A DNA stretch of 64,000 nt from Anaeromassilibacillus sp001305115 (GCA_042854365.1 AP031437.1:806001-870000); one strand, 5' to 3'. Shown: positions 1 to 8,780, counted from the stretch's first letter. Numbers and translations: made by a program. The notes: generated by a model from the sequence alone, not told the origin.

Positions 1-3000
1 ATACGAACTGGGGCGGCGGTGTTGGTCCGGCCGACCTGACAAATGATCCGGAGAACCGTTATCTCCAAATTGAACTGCCAACCGCAGTAAAAATCAATGG
101 TATGCGTTACCTGCCGAGAAATAAAGATCAAAATGGCATTGTCACTTCCTACAGCATACAAGTGAGTATGGATGGGGACGAATGGACGGAAGTAGCAACA
201 GGTGATTGGAGCACTTCAGTGGAGTGGAAACTGGCTCAGTTTGCACCAGTAGAGGCAAAGTATATCCGGCTGTATGGCGTAAAAACTGCAACAAACGAAG
301 GAAAGCCGCAAAAATATATGTCCGCTGCAGAAGTACGTGTGCGTTGTGCAACGACAAGCCTCTATGCTGGAAATACGTCTATTGCACTGGATGCAGAAAG
401 TTTCGACTATACAAGCAACCCGATTACCCCTGAACCAGTTGTCGTCTATGATAACGGTACAGAAAGTATCACGTTGACCAAGGACGTCGATTACACGGTT
501 TCCTATCGGAACAATACGGAACCGGGTACGGCAACCGTGCGGGTTACTGGCAAAGGGAATTATTCCGGTATTGTTGAAAAGACCTTTACAATCCGTCCGG
601 TGGATGTAGTAATTGAAGATTACGAAGAGGTAGAAGTTACGACAGGCGTAGGCGAGTATCCGCAATTGCCAGGCACGGTTCTGGCATATACAAATATTGG
701 CCAGACCCTGATGGAGGTTCATTGGGATAGCATCAGCAATGAGCTTTTGGATGGACTTGGTACATTTAAGGTATATGGTACAATTGCAGCGGACGACAAC
801 CACCGTATTGTTGCAACCGTGACGGTCAGCGGTGTTGTGGGTGTGGAAAGTGTCAGCTCTGTCACAACGATTGGCAAGGTGCCGAATCTTCCAGAGAAAA
901 TTCTGGTATATTATAGCAACGGGGATGTTGCCCGGAGAAATGTAGAATGGACTCTGGACCATGTAAGCTTTGATGGCGAAGTGGGGGATATTGTTCCAGT
1001 CGCCGGCATGGTGGGAACCACAGAGACCCTGGCGAACGTTCGCTTAGTAGAGGAAGGTTCGGTGGATAACACAACCGAAATCCAAAAGAATTTGGCTTTG
1101 AATCCGGATGCCTTTAATCAGACGCAGATGACGGATCAATGGCCGGTTGTCCGTGCGCATGCCAGCACAAAGGGGATGTATGTCACCCGCGTGGTCGATG
1201 GAAAACGCGGAGAAGACCATGGTGAGATCTGGACCAGCAGCACCAGCAGCATGCGGAAGGATTTCTATGCAATCACTGTTGGCTTTGGCGAAGGAGATAA
1301 AACAGGTAAACTTCAAACGATCAGCAAGGCGGTCCTTGATTTTGCTATCCCAGATGGCAGCGCTTTGCCAGAAGGATACAAAGTTCAGTACTATTCCGGA
1401 AACGGCGGTATGTTTGATGCGTCCAGATTCTTTGGAACTGGTGATATTGAGCATGTCGGAAACACACAGAACTGGAACAACACCAACCCTATCAATATTG
1501 ACGACAATTGGACGGATGTAGTCCTATTGGATGAAGAGTATCCCGTTCCGACCGAAGAAAACCCAACCGTGTCCGTGCAGTTTGAACCGGTGAAAACCTC
1601 GGCAATCCGCGTTGTGTTTACTCCGGCTGCGGGCAAGCAGGTAAGTCTGTACGAATTGGAATTCTATTATATGCCGGATATTATGAGCGATCGAGTGACG
1701 GATGTTTCCATCCAGTGTGGTGGAACGCCGGTCACGTTTGACGATGAGAAAACAGCGGTTGTTCATTTGGAGAGCGGAGAAGGCTTGCCGGAAATTCTCG
1801 CCACAGCTGGCGAAAATGCATCGGTTACCGTGGTCCACGCCACCGATGTTAACGGAACAGCACGCGTAATGATCACTCCTGAAAATGGTAATATAGCCAA
1901 GCAGGAAGTATATACCATTCAATTCCAGTCCGAGGGTGGCGCAAGTGCAGGCGCGTATTTTGTTTCTTCCCAGAATCCAAATATCCTTGTAAAGCCCGCT
2001 AGGACCGATGAAGGTATGACCGTCACAGTGGAGCCGAAACCGGGCTATACCATCCAGGAAGACAGCTTAAAGGTACTCAAGAGTGCTGATTTGACCGATG
2101 CTGGCGTAGAGGTGGCGGCTGGCCAAGTTGCCGGAACCTATACTTTCTTGATGCCAGAATTTGACGTTACGGTCACAGGTGAAACGGTTAAGGGCGGCGA
2201 GCAGTCATTGACGGTCACCTATAACTCCAAGGATGTCACCTTGAAAGTAAATGGAGAGCCACAGAATCTGGCGGATCTGGTCGGCAAATATGTAGCGGAA
2301 GACCTTGAAAGCGGAACAGCGGTAGAGTTGACCTTTGAACCGCGGATCGATGGCCGTGCATTCCGTTCCGTAACCGTTGATGGAAAAGAACCAAAGCTCA
2401 TCGAAGGCAATACCTACACGCACTTAGTAGAAATGGAAGACCATGCTGTGCAAATGGACTTCGTATTTGAGTTGATAGACAAATCCATTTTACGTCAGAT
2501 TTACGATTATGCCACGATTTATGTGGAGGATGGAACCGTTGACGGACTGATCAGCAGTGTGAAGGATGCCTTCATGGAGGCGTACAGGACCGCAGAAGAC
2601 GTGTTGAATGATCCAGCTGCTTCCCAGAACGATATTGACCGCGCGTGGTCCAAGCTTCTGGACGCGTTACACTATCTGGAGTTTAAGCCTGGTGATAAGA
2701 GCGGGTTGGAAAACCTGTATGAGATCCTGAAAAACCTGGAAGAGGACCACTACACCAGTACGGGATGGGATGCATTTCAAGAGGCGCTTGATCGGGCAGA
2801 AGAAGTCCTGGCAGATGATGAGGCGCTTGCAGGGGATATCACAAGTGCATATGATGATCTTTTGAACGCATTTGAACATTTGGAGCCCACGGCAGATCGC
2901 TCCGCGTTGGATGCAGCGCTTGAAAAGGCGCAGACCGTAGCAGACGAAATCCAAGAAGGAAAGTATCTGCCGGATGGCCAGAAAGATTTCCAGGATGCAT

Positions 3001-3692
3001 GGAGAGCGGCATTGGACATCGGCCGAGATGCAAGTCAGGAAGAAGTCGATACAGCAACCGAAGCTTTGGTGAAGGCAATGGCCGCTCTGCGAAAAATTCC
3101 CAGCAGAGACGAGTTGAACGCATATATCCAAGAGGTGGAGCAGATCGATTTGGATGGTTATACGGATCGCAGTGTGGCAGCCTTTAAGGCAGCTTTGAAT
3201 ATTGCGAAGGCTGCGGCAGACGATATGGATGCAGATGGCCAAGTATTGGCAACCGCATTCTATGGACTAAAGGATGCAGTCAATGGACTTGAGAAGGTGG
3301 AGAATCCTGCACCGGGTCCAAAGCCGAATACCAACAAAGGGAATAGTAACCGCACAACGATAGCGGACAACACATATGGGACTTCTGGCGTCGTTTCTGC
3401 AGCCCAAGCGATTTCTACGCAGGAAGCATATGTAATCAGTGACACGACAGTCAATTTCGTATTAAAGCATGGTCAGGCATATTGCTTTAAGATGAAGGTT
3501 GTAAACAGCAGTGTGGTTCCAAACTTTACAGTGGGCAACGGCAGTGTACTCAAGACACAGTTTGTCGCAAAGGTTGGCAATGACTACTATTATAGGGTTT
3601 ATGCCATTGGTACACCAGGGCAGAGTACAGGTGTATATACGACGCTGCCGGGCCAGAATGCGCAGAAGCATTGTACTGTAACGATTGCTTAA
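1..3692 (+). CDS. C-terminal part of a giant secreted multidomain protein (discoidin, Ig-like, FIVAR)
   Basis: The reading frame is open at the left edge, so the gene begins before the window; the first ATG at 102 is internal. From the visible N-terminus it shows an F5/8 type C (discoidin) domain ending near KYIRLYGVKT, an Ig-like stretch, two Big_4-like domains (the second contains KVPNLPEKILVYYSNGD), a second discoidin-like region, a cadherin-like segment ending YTIQFQ, a beta-rich region, at least four FIVAR-type helical repeats and a terminal module of about 95 residues ending CTVTIA. No LPXTG signal follows. Such proteins in gut Firmicutes are usually surface glycosidases or adhesins, but the catalytic part, if any, lies outside the window. 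The last ~650 residues are paralogous to the GH2 protein at 46809-54164. A strong terminator follows. Discoidin and FIVAR calls are from pattern recognition. Confidence 0.9.
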   Translation, partial: TNWGGGVGPADLTNDPENRYLQIELPTAVKINGMRYLPRNKDQNGIVTSYSIQVSMDGDEWTEVATGDWSTSVEWKLAQFAPVEAKYIRLYGVKTATNEGKPQKYMSAAEVRVRCATTSLYAGNTSIALDAESFDYTSNPITPEPVVVYDNGTESITLTKDVDYTVSYRNNTEPGTATVRVTGKGNYSGIVEKTFTIRPVDVVIEDYEEVEVTTGVGEYPQLPGTVLAYTNIGQTLMEVHWDSISNELLDGLGTFKVYGTIAADDNHRIVATVTVSGVVGVESVSSVTTIGKVPNLPEKILVYYSNGDVARRNVEWTLDHVSFDGEVGDIVPVAGMVGTTETLANVRLVEEGSVDNTTEIQKNLALNPDAFNQTQMTDQWPVVRAHASTKGMYVTRVVDGKRGEDHGEIWTSSTSSMRKDFYAITVGFGEGDKTGKLQTISKAVLDFAIPDGSALPEGYKVQYYSGNGGMFDASRFFGTGDIEHVGNTQNWNNTNPINIDDNWTDVVLLDEEYPVPTEENPTVSVQFEPVKTSAIRVVFTPAAGKQVSLYELEFYYMPDIMSDRVTDVSIQCGGTPVTFDDEKTAVVHLESGEGLPEILATAGENASVTVVHATDVNGTARVMITPENGNIAKQEVYTIQFQSEGGASAGAYFVSSQNPNILVKPARTDEGMTVTVEPKPGYTIQEDSLKVLKSADLTDAGVEVAAGQVAGTYTFLMPEFDVTVTGETVKGGEQSLTVTYNSKDVTLKVNGEPQNLADLVGKYVAEDLESGTAVELTFEPRIDGRAFRSVTVDGKEPKLIEGNTYTHLVEMEDHAVQMDFVFELIDKSILRQIYDYATIYVEDGTVDGLISSVKDAFMEAYRTAEDVLNDPAASQNDIDRAWSKLLDALHYLEFKPGDKSGLENLYEILKNLEEDHYTSTGWDAFQEALDRAEEVLADDEALAGDITSAYDDLLNAFEHLEPTADRSALDAALEKAQTVADEIQEGKYLPDGQKDFQDAWRAALDIGRDASQEEVDTATEALVKAMAALRKIPSRDELNAYIQEVEQIDLDGYTDRSVAAFKAALNIAKAAADDMDADGQVLATAFYGLKDAVNGLEKVENPAPGPKPNTNKGNSNRTTIADNTYGTSGVVSAAQAISTQEAYVISDTTVNFVLKHGQAYCFKMKVVNSSVVPNFTVGNGSVLKTQFVAKVGNDYYYRVYAIGTPGQSTGVYTTLPGQNAQKHCTVTIA

Positions 3693-3730
3693 ATAAGCAG
3701 TAGCTTTTAAAAGGCCGCTGTAGTGGAGAA

Positions 3731-3772
3731 AAAAGGTGGACAGCTTCCAAATGGGAGCTGTCCACCTTTTTT
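3731..3772 (+). terminator. Rho-independent terminator of the giant protein gene
   Basis: A 15-bp stem (AAAAGGTGGACAGCT paired with AGCTGTCCACCTTTT) with a 10-base loop is followed by a T run. It lies 39 bases after the stop codon and just before the IS200 left end. Confidence 0.9.
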
Positions 3773-3784
3773 GTCTTTAGGTTT

Positions 3785-4512
3785 AAGAAAACCCCTGGTT
3801 CTACCAGGGGCAAATTAAAAAGCCTTGGCAAATAAAACCTTCATGCTGCAATCGAGCTGGCTTGACAACCGCATCGCAAAAGAGCAAGGAGGTTTTACAC
3901 AAGTGAAAAATGAAAGAAAACACACGGCGCGCTCTAGCGATCGGAGTGAGTATCATTTGGTGTTTGTGCCGAAATATCGCAGGAAAGAGATCGATAAGGC
4001 AGTGTGCAGAGACATTATCGAGATCATCAAAAAACTGTGTAAGGAGATGAAAGTCGAGATTATCGAGGGCGGGGCATGCCCGGATCACATTCATCTTCTA
4101 GTGAGTATTCCGCCGTACATGGGTATAGCGCAGTTCGTGGGGCCGCTCGAGAGCAAAAGAGCGCTGATGATCTTCGATAGGCACGCAAATCGGAAGTATA
4201 AATATGGGAGTAGGAACTTCTGGTACAGGGGATATGTCGTGGATACGGTAGGAAAGAATGCAAAAATAGTTCAAGAGTATATCCAAAACCAGTTGGTGGA
4301 AGATCTCGCAAGCGGCCAGATTTCCCTTAAGGAGTACATGGACCTGTTCACGGGCAGCAAGAGAAAGTAAAGCAAAAGAAAACAGCCGCTGTAAGCGGCT
4401 GCCTGTAGTAGTGATGCGATGGTAAACCCTCTGTGCCCTTTCCAGAGGTCAGCAAGTGCTGACCCCTCTGGGGTCTGAGTAAACCACTCGTTTACGAGTG
4501 GTTTTGGTTTGA
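3785..4512 (+). mobile_element. IS200/IS605-family insertion sequence, tnpA only
   Basis: The element is about 730 bp, the usual size of IS200-type elements. The left end has a subterminal hairpin (CCCCTGG, loop TTCTA, CCAGGGG at 3792-3810). The right end has a hairpin at 4482-4503 (AACCACTCGT with ACGAGTGGTT). There are no terminal inverted repeats, as expected for single-strand transposition by a Y1 transposase. Two further palindromes (4383-4401 and 4442-4471) lie between tnpA and the right end. Exact cleavage sites cannot be fixed from one copy. Confidence 0.8.
3903..4370 (+). CDS. tnpA: IS200-type Y1 transposase TnpA
   Basis: This is a Y1/HUH single-strand transposase that cuts and rejoins the IS ends through a 5'-phosphotyrosine link. 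With the GTG start at 3903 (AAGGAGG ten bases upstream) the protein is 155 residues, the normal IS200 length. The longer in-frame ATG at 3825 has no such site and would run into the left-end region. The HUH motif lies in CPDHIHLLV (His62, His64), and the likely nucleophile is Tyr126 in EYIQNQ. FWYRGYVVDTVG is also a family hallmark. No tnpB/IscB partner is present. The reading frame is intact, so the element may still be active. Confidence 0.93.
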   Translation: MKNERKHTARSSDRSEYHLVFVPKYRRKEIDKAVCRDIIEIIKKLCKEMKVEIIEGGACPDHIHLLVSIPPYMGIAQFVGPLESKRALMIFDRHANRKYKYGSRNFWYRGYVVDTVGKNAKIVQEYIQNQLVEDLASGQISLKEYMDLFTGSKRK

Positions 4513-4571
4513 TGATTTACGTTTTCCAGAAAAATCGGCCATTTTAAAGTCCTTCGTCGCTCTCACATATC

Positions 4572-4600
4572 TTGTAACCATCTTTTGTACGTGGTATAGT
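4572..4600 (+). promoter_or_regulatory. Sigma-A promoter for the GNAT gene at 4644
   Basis: TTGTAA and TATAGT are separated by exactly 17 bases. Transcription would start near 4607, about 37 bases before the ATG. Confidence 0.65.
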
Positions 4601-4643
4601 CATAATCATCCCAGAAAAAGGTTAGGAGAAAAGGAGTGGCGAA

Positions 4644-5174
4644 ATGAGATTGGAACGTGTAACCGATATTGGACACAAAATGTTCGAAGAAGCATTACAG
4701 GTATACCGCATCAGTTTTCCATTTCACGAACAGAGGGAGATCCATTCACAGATAAACATCATACAAGATGACGAGTATCATTTTGATCTGATTTACGATG
4801 AGGGACTCTTCGTCGGGTTGCTTTTATTCTGGAAGACAGAGGACTTTATTTATATAGAGCATTTCTGCATTTTACCCGAAATGCGCAATAAACAGTATGG
4901 ACGTAAAGCATTGGAGCTTTTGGGACGGCAAGGAAAAACAATGATCTTAGAAATAGATCCGCCAGTGGATGCCATTTCCTGCCGTAGAAAAGAATTTTAC
5001 GAGCGGAGTGGTTTTGTAGAAAACCCCTATCTTCATGTCCATCCCCCTTATCACAGAGGGAATACCGGGCATAGTCTGGTCCTTATGTCCTATCCCCAAA
5101 AAATCGCTCAGGAAGGATACGGTTTATTCCGCCGTTATTTAGAGCGCCGTGTAATGGCAGATGCCTACATCTAA
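4644..5174 (+). CDS. GNAT-family N-acetyltransferase
   Basis: The 176-residue protein has the GNAT order: a central strand pair (FDLIYDEGLFVGLLLFW), the ILPEMRNKQYGRKAL stretch that forms the acetyl-CoA pyrophosphate loop (a variant of Q/R-x-x-G-x-G/A), and a C-terminal FYERSGF motif. The substrate is unknown. The ATG at 4644 follows AAGGAG at good spacing and its own promoter. It is monocistronic, ending at a bidirectional terminator shared with the opposite-strand gene. The product is probably cytosolic; no signal or membrane segment is visible. Confidence 0.85.
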   Translation: MRLERVTDIGHKMFEEALQVYRISFPFHEQREIHSQINIIQDDEYHFDLIYDEGLFVGLLLFWKTEDFIYIEHFCILPEMRNKQYGRKALELLGRQGKTMILEIDPPVDAISCRRKEFYERSGFVENPYLHVHPPYHRGNTGHSLVLMSYPQKIAQEGYGLFRRYLERRVMADAYI

Positions 5175-5273
5175 TCTTATAGTTTGCCGGATAACCACTC
5201 GCCAATGGAACATGGGAGTCTCCCAGCCATTCTGATAGGGAAGCACGATACATTTGATTGAATGGATGTACCG

Positions 5274-5302
5274 CAAAAGCCCACCGAAACAGTGGGCTTT
5301 TG
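5274..5302. terminator. Bidirectional terminator
   Basis: CAAAAGCCCAC and GTGGGCTTTTG form an 11-bp stem with a 7-base loop, with A/T runs on both sides. It sits between the converging GNAT gene and the DUF6514-like gene. Confidence 0.85.
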
Positions 5303-5318
5303 TAAAAAGGTTCTTCTC

Positions 5319-5763
5319 TCAGATAGCATCTAAGACGACGTCGAATAAATGAATCGGGTCTAACTGACACCTTGTGCAGCGCTGTGCAAGTGCCGTTACA
5401 AAAGATAGACAGGGGGAGACGTCAGAAATAAAGTTGACTTGCTCCCATTCAAGGTCGATAATTTGTAAAGCGATAATTCCAAAGGACTGATAACACCCTA
5501 TGTAGGGAGAAAAGAGCGTTTCTTTAAAGGGAATGTATTGAACCACGATTGCTGATACCCTCCCTGCCAACTTTTATGTTCCAATCAAAAAAGAAGGCAG
5601 GCCGAAGGAATATCTCCGTACTTAAGGATCGTTCTCCTTTTCTGATTTTTGAAAATGTATGCGAGAAAGTTGGTACGATGTTAGTAGCATAGTGTTGTGT
5701 TTGTTCAGAATGATCGTTACAAGTATCATGGAGAGCGTTTTCAAAGTGTGTTAAAATTGACAT
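5319..5763 (-). pseudogene. Probable frameshifted DUF6514-family gene
   Basis: Two overlapping minus-strand frames seem to make up one gene. The upstream frame (5763 to 5524) starts with ATG seven bases after a strong GAGGAGG site and encodes 79 residues with no known motif. The downstream frame (to 5319) has no good start of its own, only a TTG near 5570. It carries the end typical of DUF6514 proteins, QLDPIHLFDVVLDAI, preceded by a beta-rich region. A one-base shift near 5540-5570 would join them. It could instead be a short real gene followed by a remnant. DUF6514 has no assigned function; the assignment is from memory of the family pattern. Confidence 0.45.
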
Positions 5764-6279
5764 AATATTCCTCCTCGAAAAAAGGATATTCGAATGATTT
5801 GTACTCAGCTACGAATAATCGTTCATGTTGTGGAATATATCAAAATTAGCGATAATTTTTGTTTGTTTTAATGATTAATTGAGAAGAAGAACTCGGTGAG
5901 TTGGAAACGGTTCAGATTCTTAAATAGAAGGACTGAGAAAGTACCAGCCTAATAAGACAAATAGAGGGGACCTTTTTGTGAACCGATTCAGTTTGTCAGG
6001 ACAGCATAAAAAGAAGTATGATTGTAGGAAATAAAATCGAGTTACGAACGGACGCCACCGCAGTTCCAGCGGTATCCGTTCTGTTTTAGTATGGGTACGC
6101 TGATGGTTGTAAAAGAATATGTAGCCATCAAAGAACCAGCTGGCGTCTTTAAAGGTAGGAATCTTCGAGCGGTAAATGCACTCCGTTTTAAGGATAGAGA
6201 AAAATTTTTAGCGCGAGCATTGTCATAGGGGGTTACCTCGTTTTGACCGAGATGGCGTAACGCTGTATTCTTCAATCAG

Positions 6280-6310
6280 CTTGAAGTATGCTTGGAAAGT
6301 ATACTTCAAG
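6280..6310. repeat. 31-bp inverted repeat
   Basis: CTTGAAGTAT at 6280-6289 and ATACTTCAAG at 6301-6310 are exact reverse complements, and the centre adds CTT/AAG pairing. No T run follows, so it is not an obvious terminator. It could be a protein-binding palindrome or a decayed element end. Confidence 0.55.
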
Positions 6311-6515
6311 TTTCGGCCGCTGTGGAGTTGCAGCTCTACAGTGCTTTTCTCTATTTTTAGCAGTCCGTATGGTGTTCAGGACAAGATCGATCGTTTACCT
6401 GAAAGTTCAGCTCTTTGGGCACTGGCGCCTAAGCAGCGCGACAGGTTCTCTCGGTTCCTTCCAATTTTTGAACCTATTATTTGCAAGCGTAGTTTTTTCT
6501 AGAGAAGTGGTACAG

Positions 6516-6557
6516 AAAACAGGGATGGCTGTATTTTTCTACAGCCATCCCTGTTTT
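6516..6557. terminator. Terminator hairpin, probably bidirectional
   Basis: AAAACAGGGATGGCTGTA and TACAGCCATCCCTGTTTT form an 18-bp perfect stem with a 6-base loop, with T tracts on either strand. No intact gene adjoins it. Confidence 0.8.
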
Positions 6558-6642
6558 TTGATACTCTTATTTCGCCGCACAAAAGTTAGCGCGGCATATG
6601 TAGCCTTACGAGACTGAAAAAGCTTTGGGGTAATCCAAATAA

Positions 6643-6695
6643 AAGCAATCCCGGCAGTCCGGGGGATTCTCCCCAACGACTGCCGGGATTGCTTT
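6643..6695. terminator. Long GC-rich hairpin downstream of the riboswitch
   Basis: AAAGCAATCCCGGCAGTC and GACTGCCGGGATTGCTTT form an 18-bp stem around an 18-base loop. On the minus strand the stem is followed by a T-rich stretch, so it could end readthrough from the glycine riboswitch at 6866-7080. Confidence 0.6.
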
Positions 6696-6865
6696 GTGTG
6701 AAATTGAGAGATCTATATACACTCTTTTAAGAATAGATACCATGAGAAGGTGTAAAACGGCGATCCGTTGTGGGAACTCTCCGAAAATAAACGGAAAGGC
6801 CCCATTTTGGAAGAAAAATGCAACCAAGCAAAAAAGATCTCCCCACGATGTAACTTTCGTAAGTA

Positions 6866-6898
6866 ATAAAAAAGGGCGCGCAATCCTCTGCACGCCCC
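6866..6898 (-). terminator. Expression-platform terminator of the glycine riboswitch
   Basis: On the minus strand GGGCGTGC pairs with GCGCGCCC (8 bp) and is followed directly by six T residues. It sits immediately after the second aptamer, where a riboswitch-controlled terminator is expected. Confidence 0.75.
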
Positions 6899-7080
6899 TC
6901 ATAATGACCTGAAAGATTCTCCCATGAAAGGGATTGCCTCTTCGGTGCCGTTTTCCGATCGATTATATCAATGGAACACGGCTTTTCGGAGTTTTGTCGG
7001 ATACCAGTCCTTTTTGCCTGAGAGTTTCCGGCACAGCCCCTTCGGCGTCGCATACAGTATGCGATCTCTCCTGGTATCTT
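6899..7080 (-). promoter_or_regulatory. Tandem glycine riboswitch
   Basis: The minus strand reads as the classic glycine aptamer: a P1 arm GATACCAG, GGAGAGATC, a variable hairpin, GACGCCGAAGGGG, then AAACTCTCAGGCAAAAAGG and the closing CTGGTATC. A second, more divergent aptamer follows (GCACCGAAGAGGCAA, then AATCTTTCAGGTC). Tandem aptamers are the common arrangement. A promoter lies directly upstream and a terminator directly downstream. Normally the RNA controls glycine cleavage or a glycine/alanine transporter, but no intact gene follows on this strand for more than 1 kb. Confidence 0.88.
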
Positions 7081-7107
7081 CATCCATTTTATACACTTTA
7101 TAAATTT

Positions 7108-7136
7108 AGTATAGTAAATTTTTCTAGGGAAGTCAA
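7108..7136 (-). promoter_or_regulatory. Promoter of the glycine riboswitch transcript
   Basis: On the minus strand TTGACT (7131-7136) and TATACT (7108-7113) are 17 bases apart. The transcript would start near 7101, about 20 bases before the first aptamer. Confidence 0.8.
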
Positions 7137-7572
7137 GCTTTTTTGTAAAACGTTTTTATAATAATGCCGGGCCAATGCGAACAGAAAGAACGGGGACATA
7201 ATCACATACTTTTATGCCATATATTTTGATGCACCTTATATTATGTACCTTATCATTCGATATCTCACTCCTTCGGAAAACATACGAAATAGAAATCCTC
7301 TCTCCTGTGCTCTGGACGCCCTCATGATTTGGAAAACACTGTAGAGGAAGGAACGAATGGGGCGGACTATTCTCAGATAATATGTTCCTAGATGATGGGG
7401 AGATTGCGTTTTGAGGGGGGAAAACGTTTATAGCTTCAGAAGACATAATCGCTGAAAGAAGGAATGTAGGGCCCAGTTTTACCGTTGGAAACGATCGTAC
7501 ACGAGAGATTTTAACGTATAAAATATTTTCAAAGGAATTTTTGTTCCAATGCCCGTCCTATTCAAAAGGAAA
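7137..7572. other. Intergenic region without a recognised gene
   Basis: About 435 bases between the riboswitch promoter and the terminator of the small gene at 7623. The minus-strand frame at 7156-7446 has no ribosome binding site and a composition unlike a protein. Nothing else is evident. Confidence 0.55.
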
Positions 7573-7607
7573 AGAGGAAACCAGAACAAGAACGTCCGGT
7601 TCCCTCT
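7573..7607 (-). terminator. Terminator of the small helical protein gene
   Basis: On the minus strand AGAGGGAACCGGA pairs with TCTGGTTTCCTCT (one G-T pair) and runs into TTTTCCTTTT. It begins 16 bases after the stop codon. Confidence 0.7.
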
Positions 7608-7622
7608 GCTCCTTCTCCACAT

Positions 7623-7817
7623 TTAAAGGCTCTGTACAAAGTCTTTGATGTCGCCCAGCTCCTCCAGAAGAGGGGCACCAATGACCTTTGAAAGCGCCTG
7701 GTTTAACTCCGAATACTCATTTCCAGTGATCTCAATTTGGTCATACTGATGTTCCCGCAGAAGATCCATGCGACGATCCAGTTCGGCGATAATTTCCTTT
7801 TTGATATCTTTTGCCAT
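7623..7817 (-). CDS. Small hypothetical helical protein
   Basis: The 64-residue charged protein MAKDIKKEIIAELDRRMDLL... is predicted to be mostly helical, with many Glu, Lys and Leu in an amphipathic pattern. There is no signal peptide or membrane segment. The ATG follows AAAGGAAG, and a terminator follows the stop, so it looks like a genuine gene. The family is not recognised. It lies downstream of proC on the same strand, 96 bases away, and could be cotranscribed with it. Confidence 0.65.
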   Translation of the reverse strand: MAKDIKKEIIAELDRRMDLLREHQYDQIEITGNEYSELNQALSKVIGAPLLEELGDIKDFVQSL

Positions 7818-7913
7818 GGAAACACTTCCTTTTGTTCAATATAGGCACATGCGCATCTGCGCTGTACAAAACATATGGGAGTAGTGTCCCCGGGTGGATC
7901 GCGCTTATGCGTC

Positions 7914-8720
7914 TTATTTGCTCATCTCCTTCGACTTTTCTGTACAGACATGGACTGCTTGGATGACAGCAGCGCGCATACCGTTTTGCTCTAAGCTGGC
8001 AACCGCTTCGATTGTTGTGCCTCCGGGGGAACAGACCATATCCTTTAGAGCTCCTGGATGCATACCGGTTTCCAACACCATACGCGCAGAACCTAAGACT
8101 GCCTGTGCAGCAAATGTATATGCCTGCTGACGTGGCATCCCCTGTAGTACAGCGCCATCGGCCAATGCTTCAATGAACATATAGACGTATGCTGGGGAAG
8201 AACCGCTGACGCCGGCTACAACATCCATCATGCTTTCTCCAACAAATTCCGCCTTACCAAAGCTCTCAAAAATTTCCTGAATGTCTTTTTTTTCCTCTTC
8301 CGTTACAAAACTGTTGGCGCATAGCGCCGCCATCCCCTCTCCAACTAAAGCGGGCGTGTTGGGCATGGCGCGTACAATTTTGATATTGCGGCCGAAACGC
8401 GCTTCGTTGACAGCGATCGTCTGTCCAGCGGCGATCATGACAATCACAACGTCCTCTTTGACGGTATCCCGAATTTCCTCGATTACATCTGCGTATAAAT
8501 AGGGTTTAACCGAGAGTACGATAATATCACATTTTTTTGCAGGAATCAGATTGTCCTGTGTGATGCAAATCCCGTATTCCTCCTGCACATGGGTTAAATT
8601 CTGTTCACTGGGGTCTGCTGCATATACCTGTTCTGGCGAGACTAATCCGGACCGTACAATTCCTCCGATCATCGCTTGTCCCATGTTGCCACAGCCAATA
8701 AACCCGATCTTTTTATTCAT
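7914..8720 (-). CDS. proC: Pyrroline-5-carboxylate reductase
   Basis: It catalyses the last step of proline synthesis, NAD(P)H-dependent reduction of 1-pyrroline-5-carboxylate. The 268-residue length is typical. The N-terminal Rossmann motif IGFIGCGNMGQAMIGG, AMPNTPALVGEGM in the middle and the C-terminal dimerisation signature (SPGGTTIEA after the VSGSSPAYVY stretch) are all present. The ATG has AAAAAGGAG upstream, and a sigma-A promoter lies 60-90 bases before it. No proA/proB is nearby, so it seems to be a stand-alone proline gene. Confidence 0.96.
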   Translation of the reverse strand: MNKKIGFIGCGNMGQAMIGGIVRSGLVSPEQVYAADPSEQNLTHVQEEYGICITQDNLIPAKKCDIIVLSVKPYLYADVIEEIRDTVKEDVVIVMIAAGQTIAVNEARFGRNIKIVRAMPNTPALVGEGMAALCANSFVTEEEKKDIQEIFESFGKAEFVGESMMDVVAGVSGSSPAYVYMFIEALADGAVLQGMPRQQAYTFAAQAVLGSARMVLETGMHPGALKDMVCSPGGTTIEAVASLEQNGMRAAVIQAVHVCTEKSKEMSK

Positions 8721-8780
8721 AGTAATGACTCGCTCCTTTTTCAGACGCCATGTCCCATTTGGACAAGGTGTTTTTCTTTT

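Larger units (their letters stand above)
5764..6865. other. Gene-poor region with hairpins
   Basis: About 1.1 kb with no convincing gene. It holds a perfect-armed inverted repeat at 6280-6310 and two terminator-like hairpins (6516-6557 and 6643-6695). A 45-codon plus-strand frame (6091-6228, MGTLMVVKEYVAIK...) has no ribosome binding site and may be a fragment of a decayed gene. Confidence 0.6.

Noticed and set aside
7156..7446. A 96-codon minus-strand frame
   Set aside because: No ribosome site, random-looking composition, and no neighbouring promoter.
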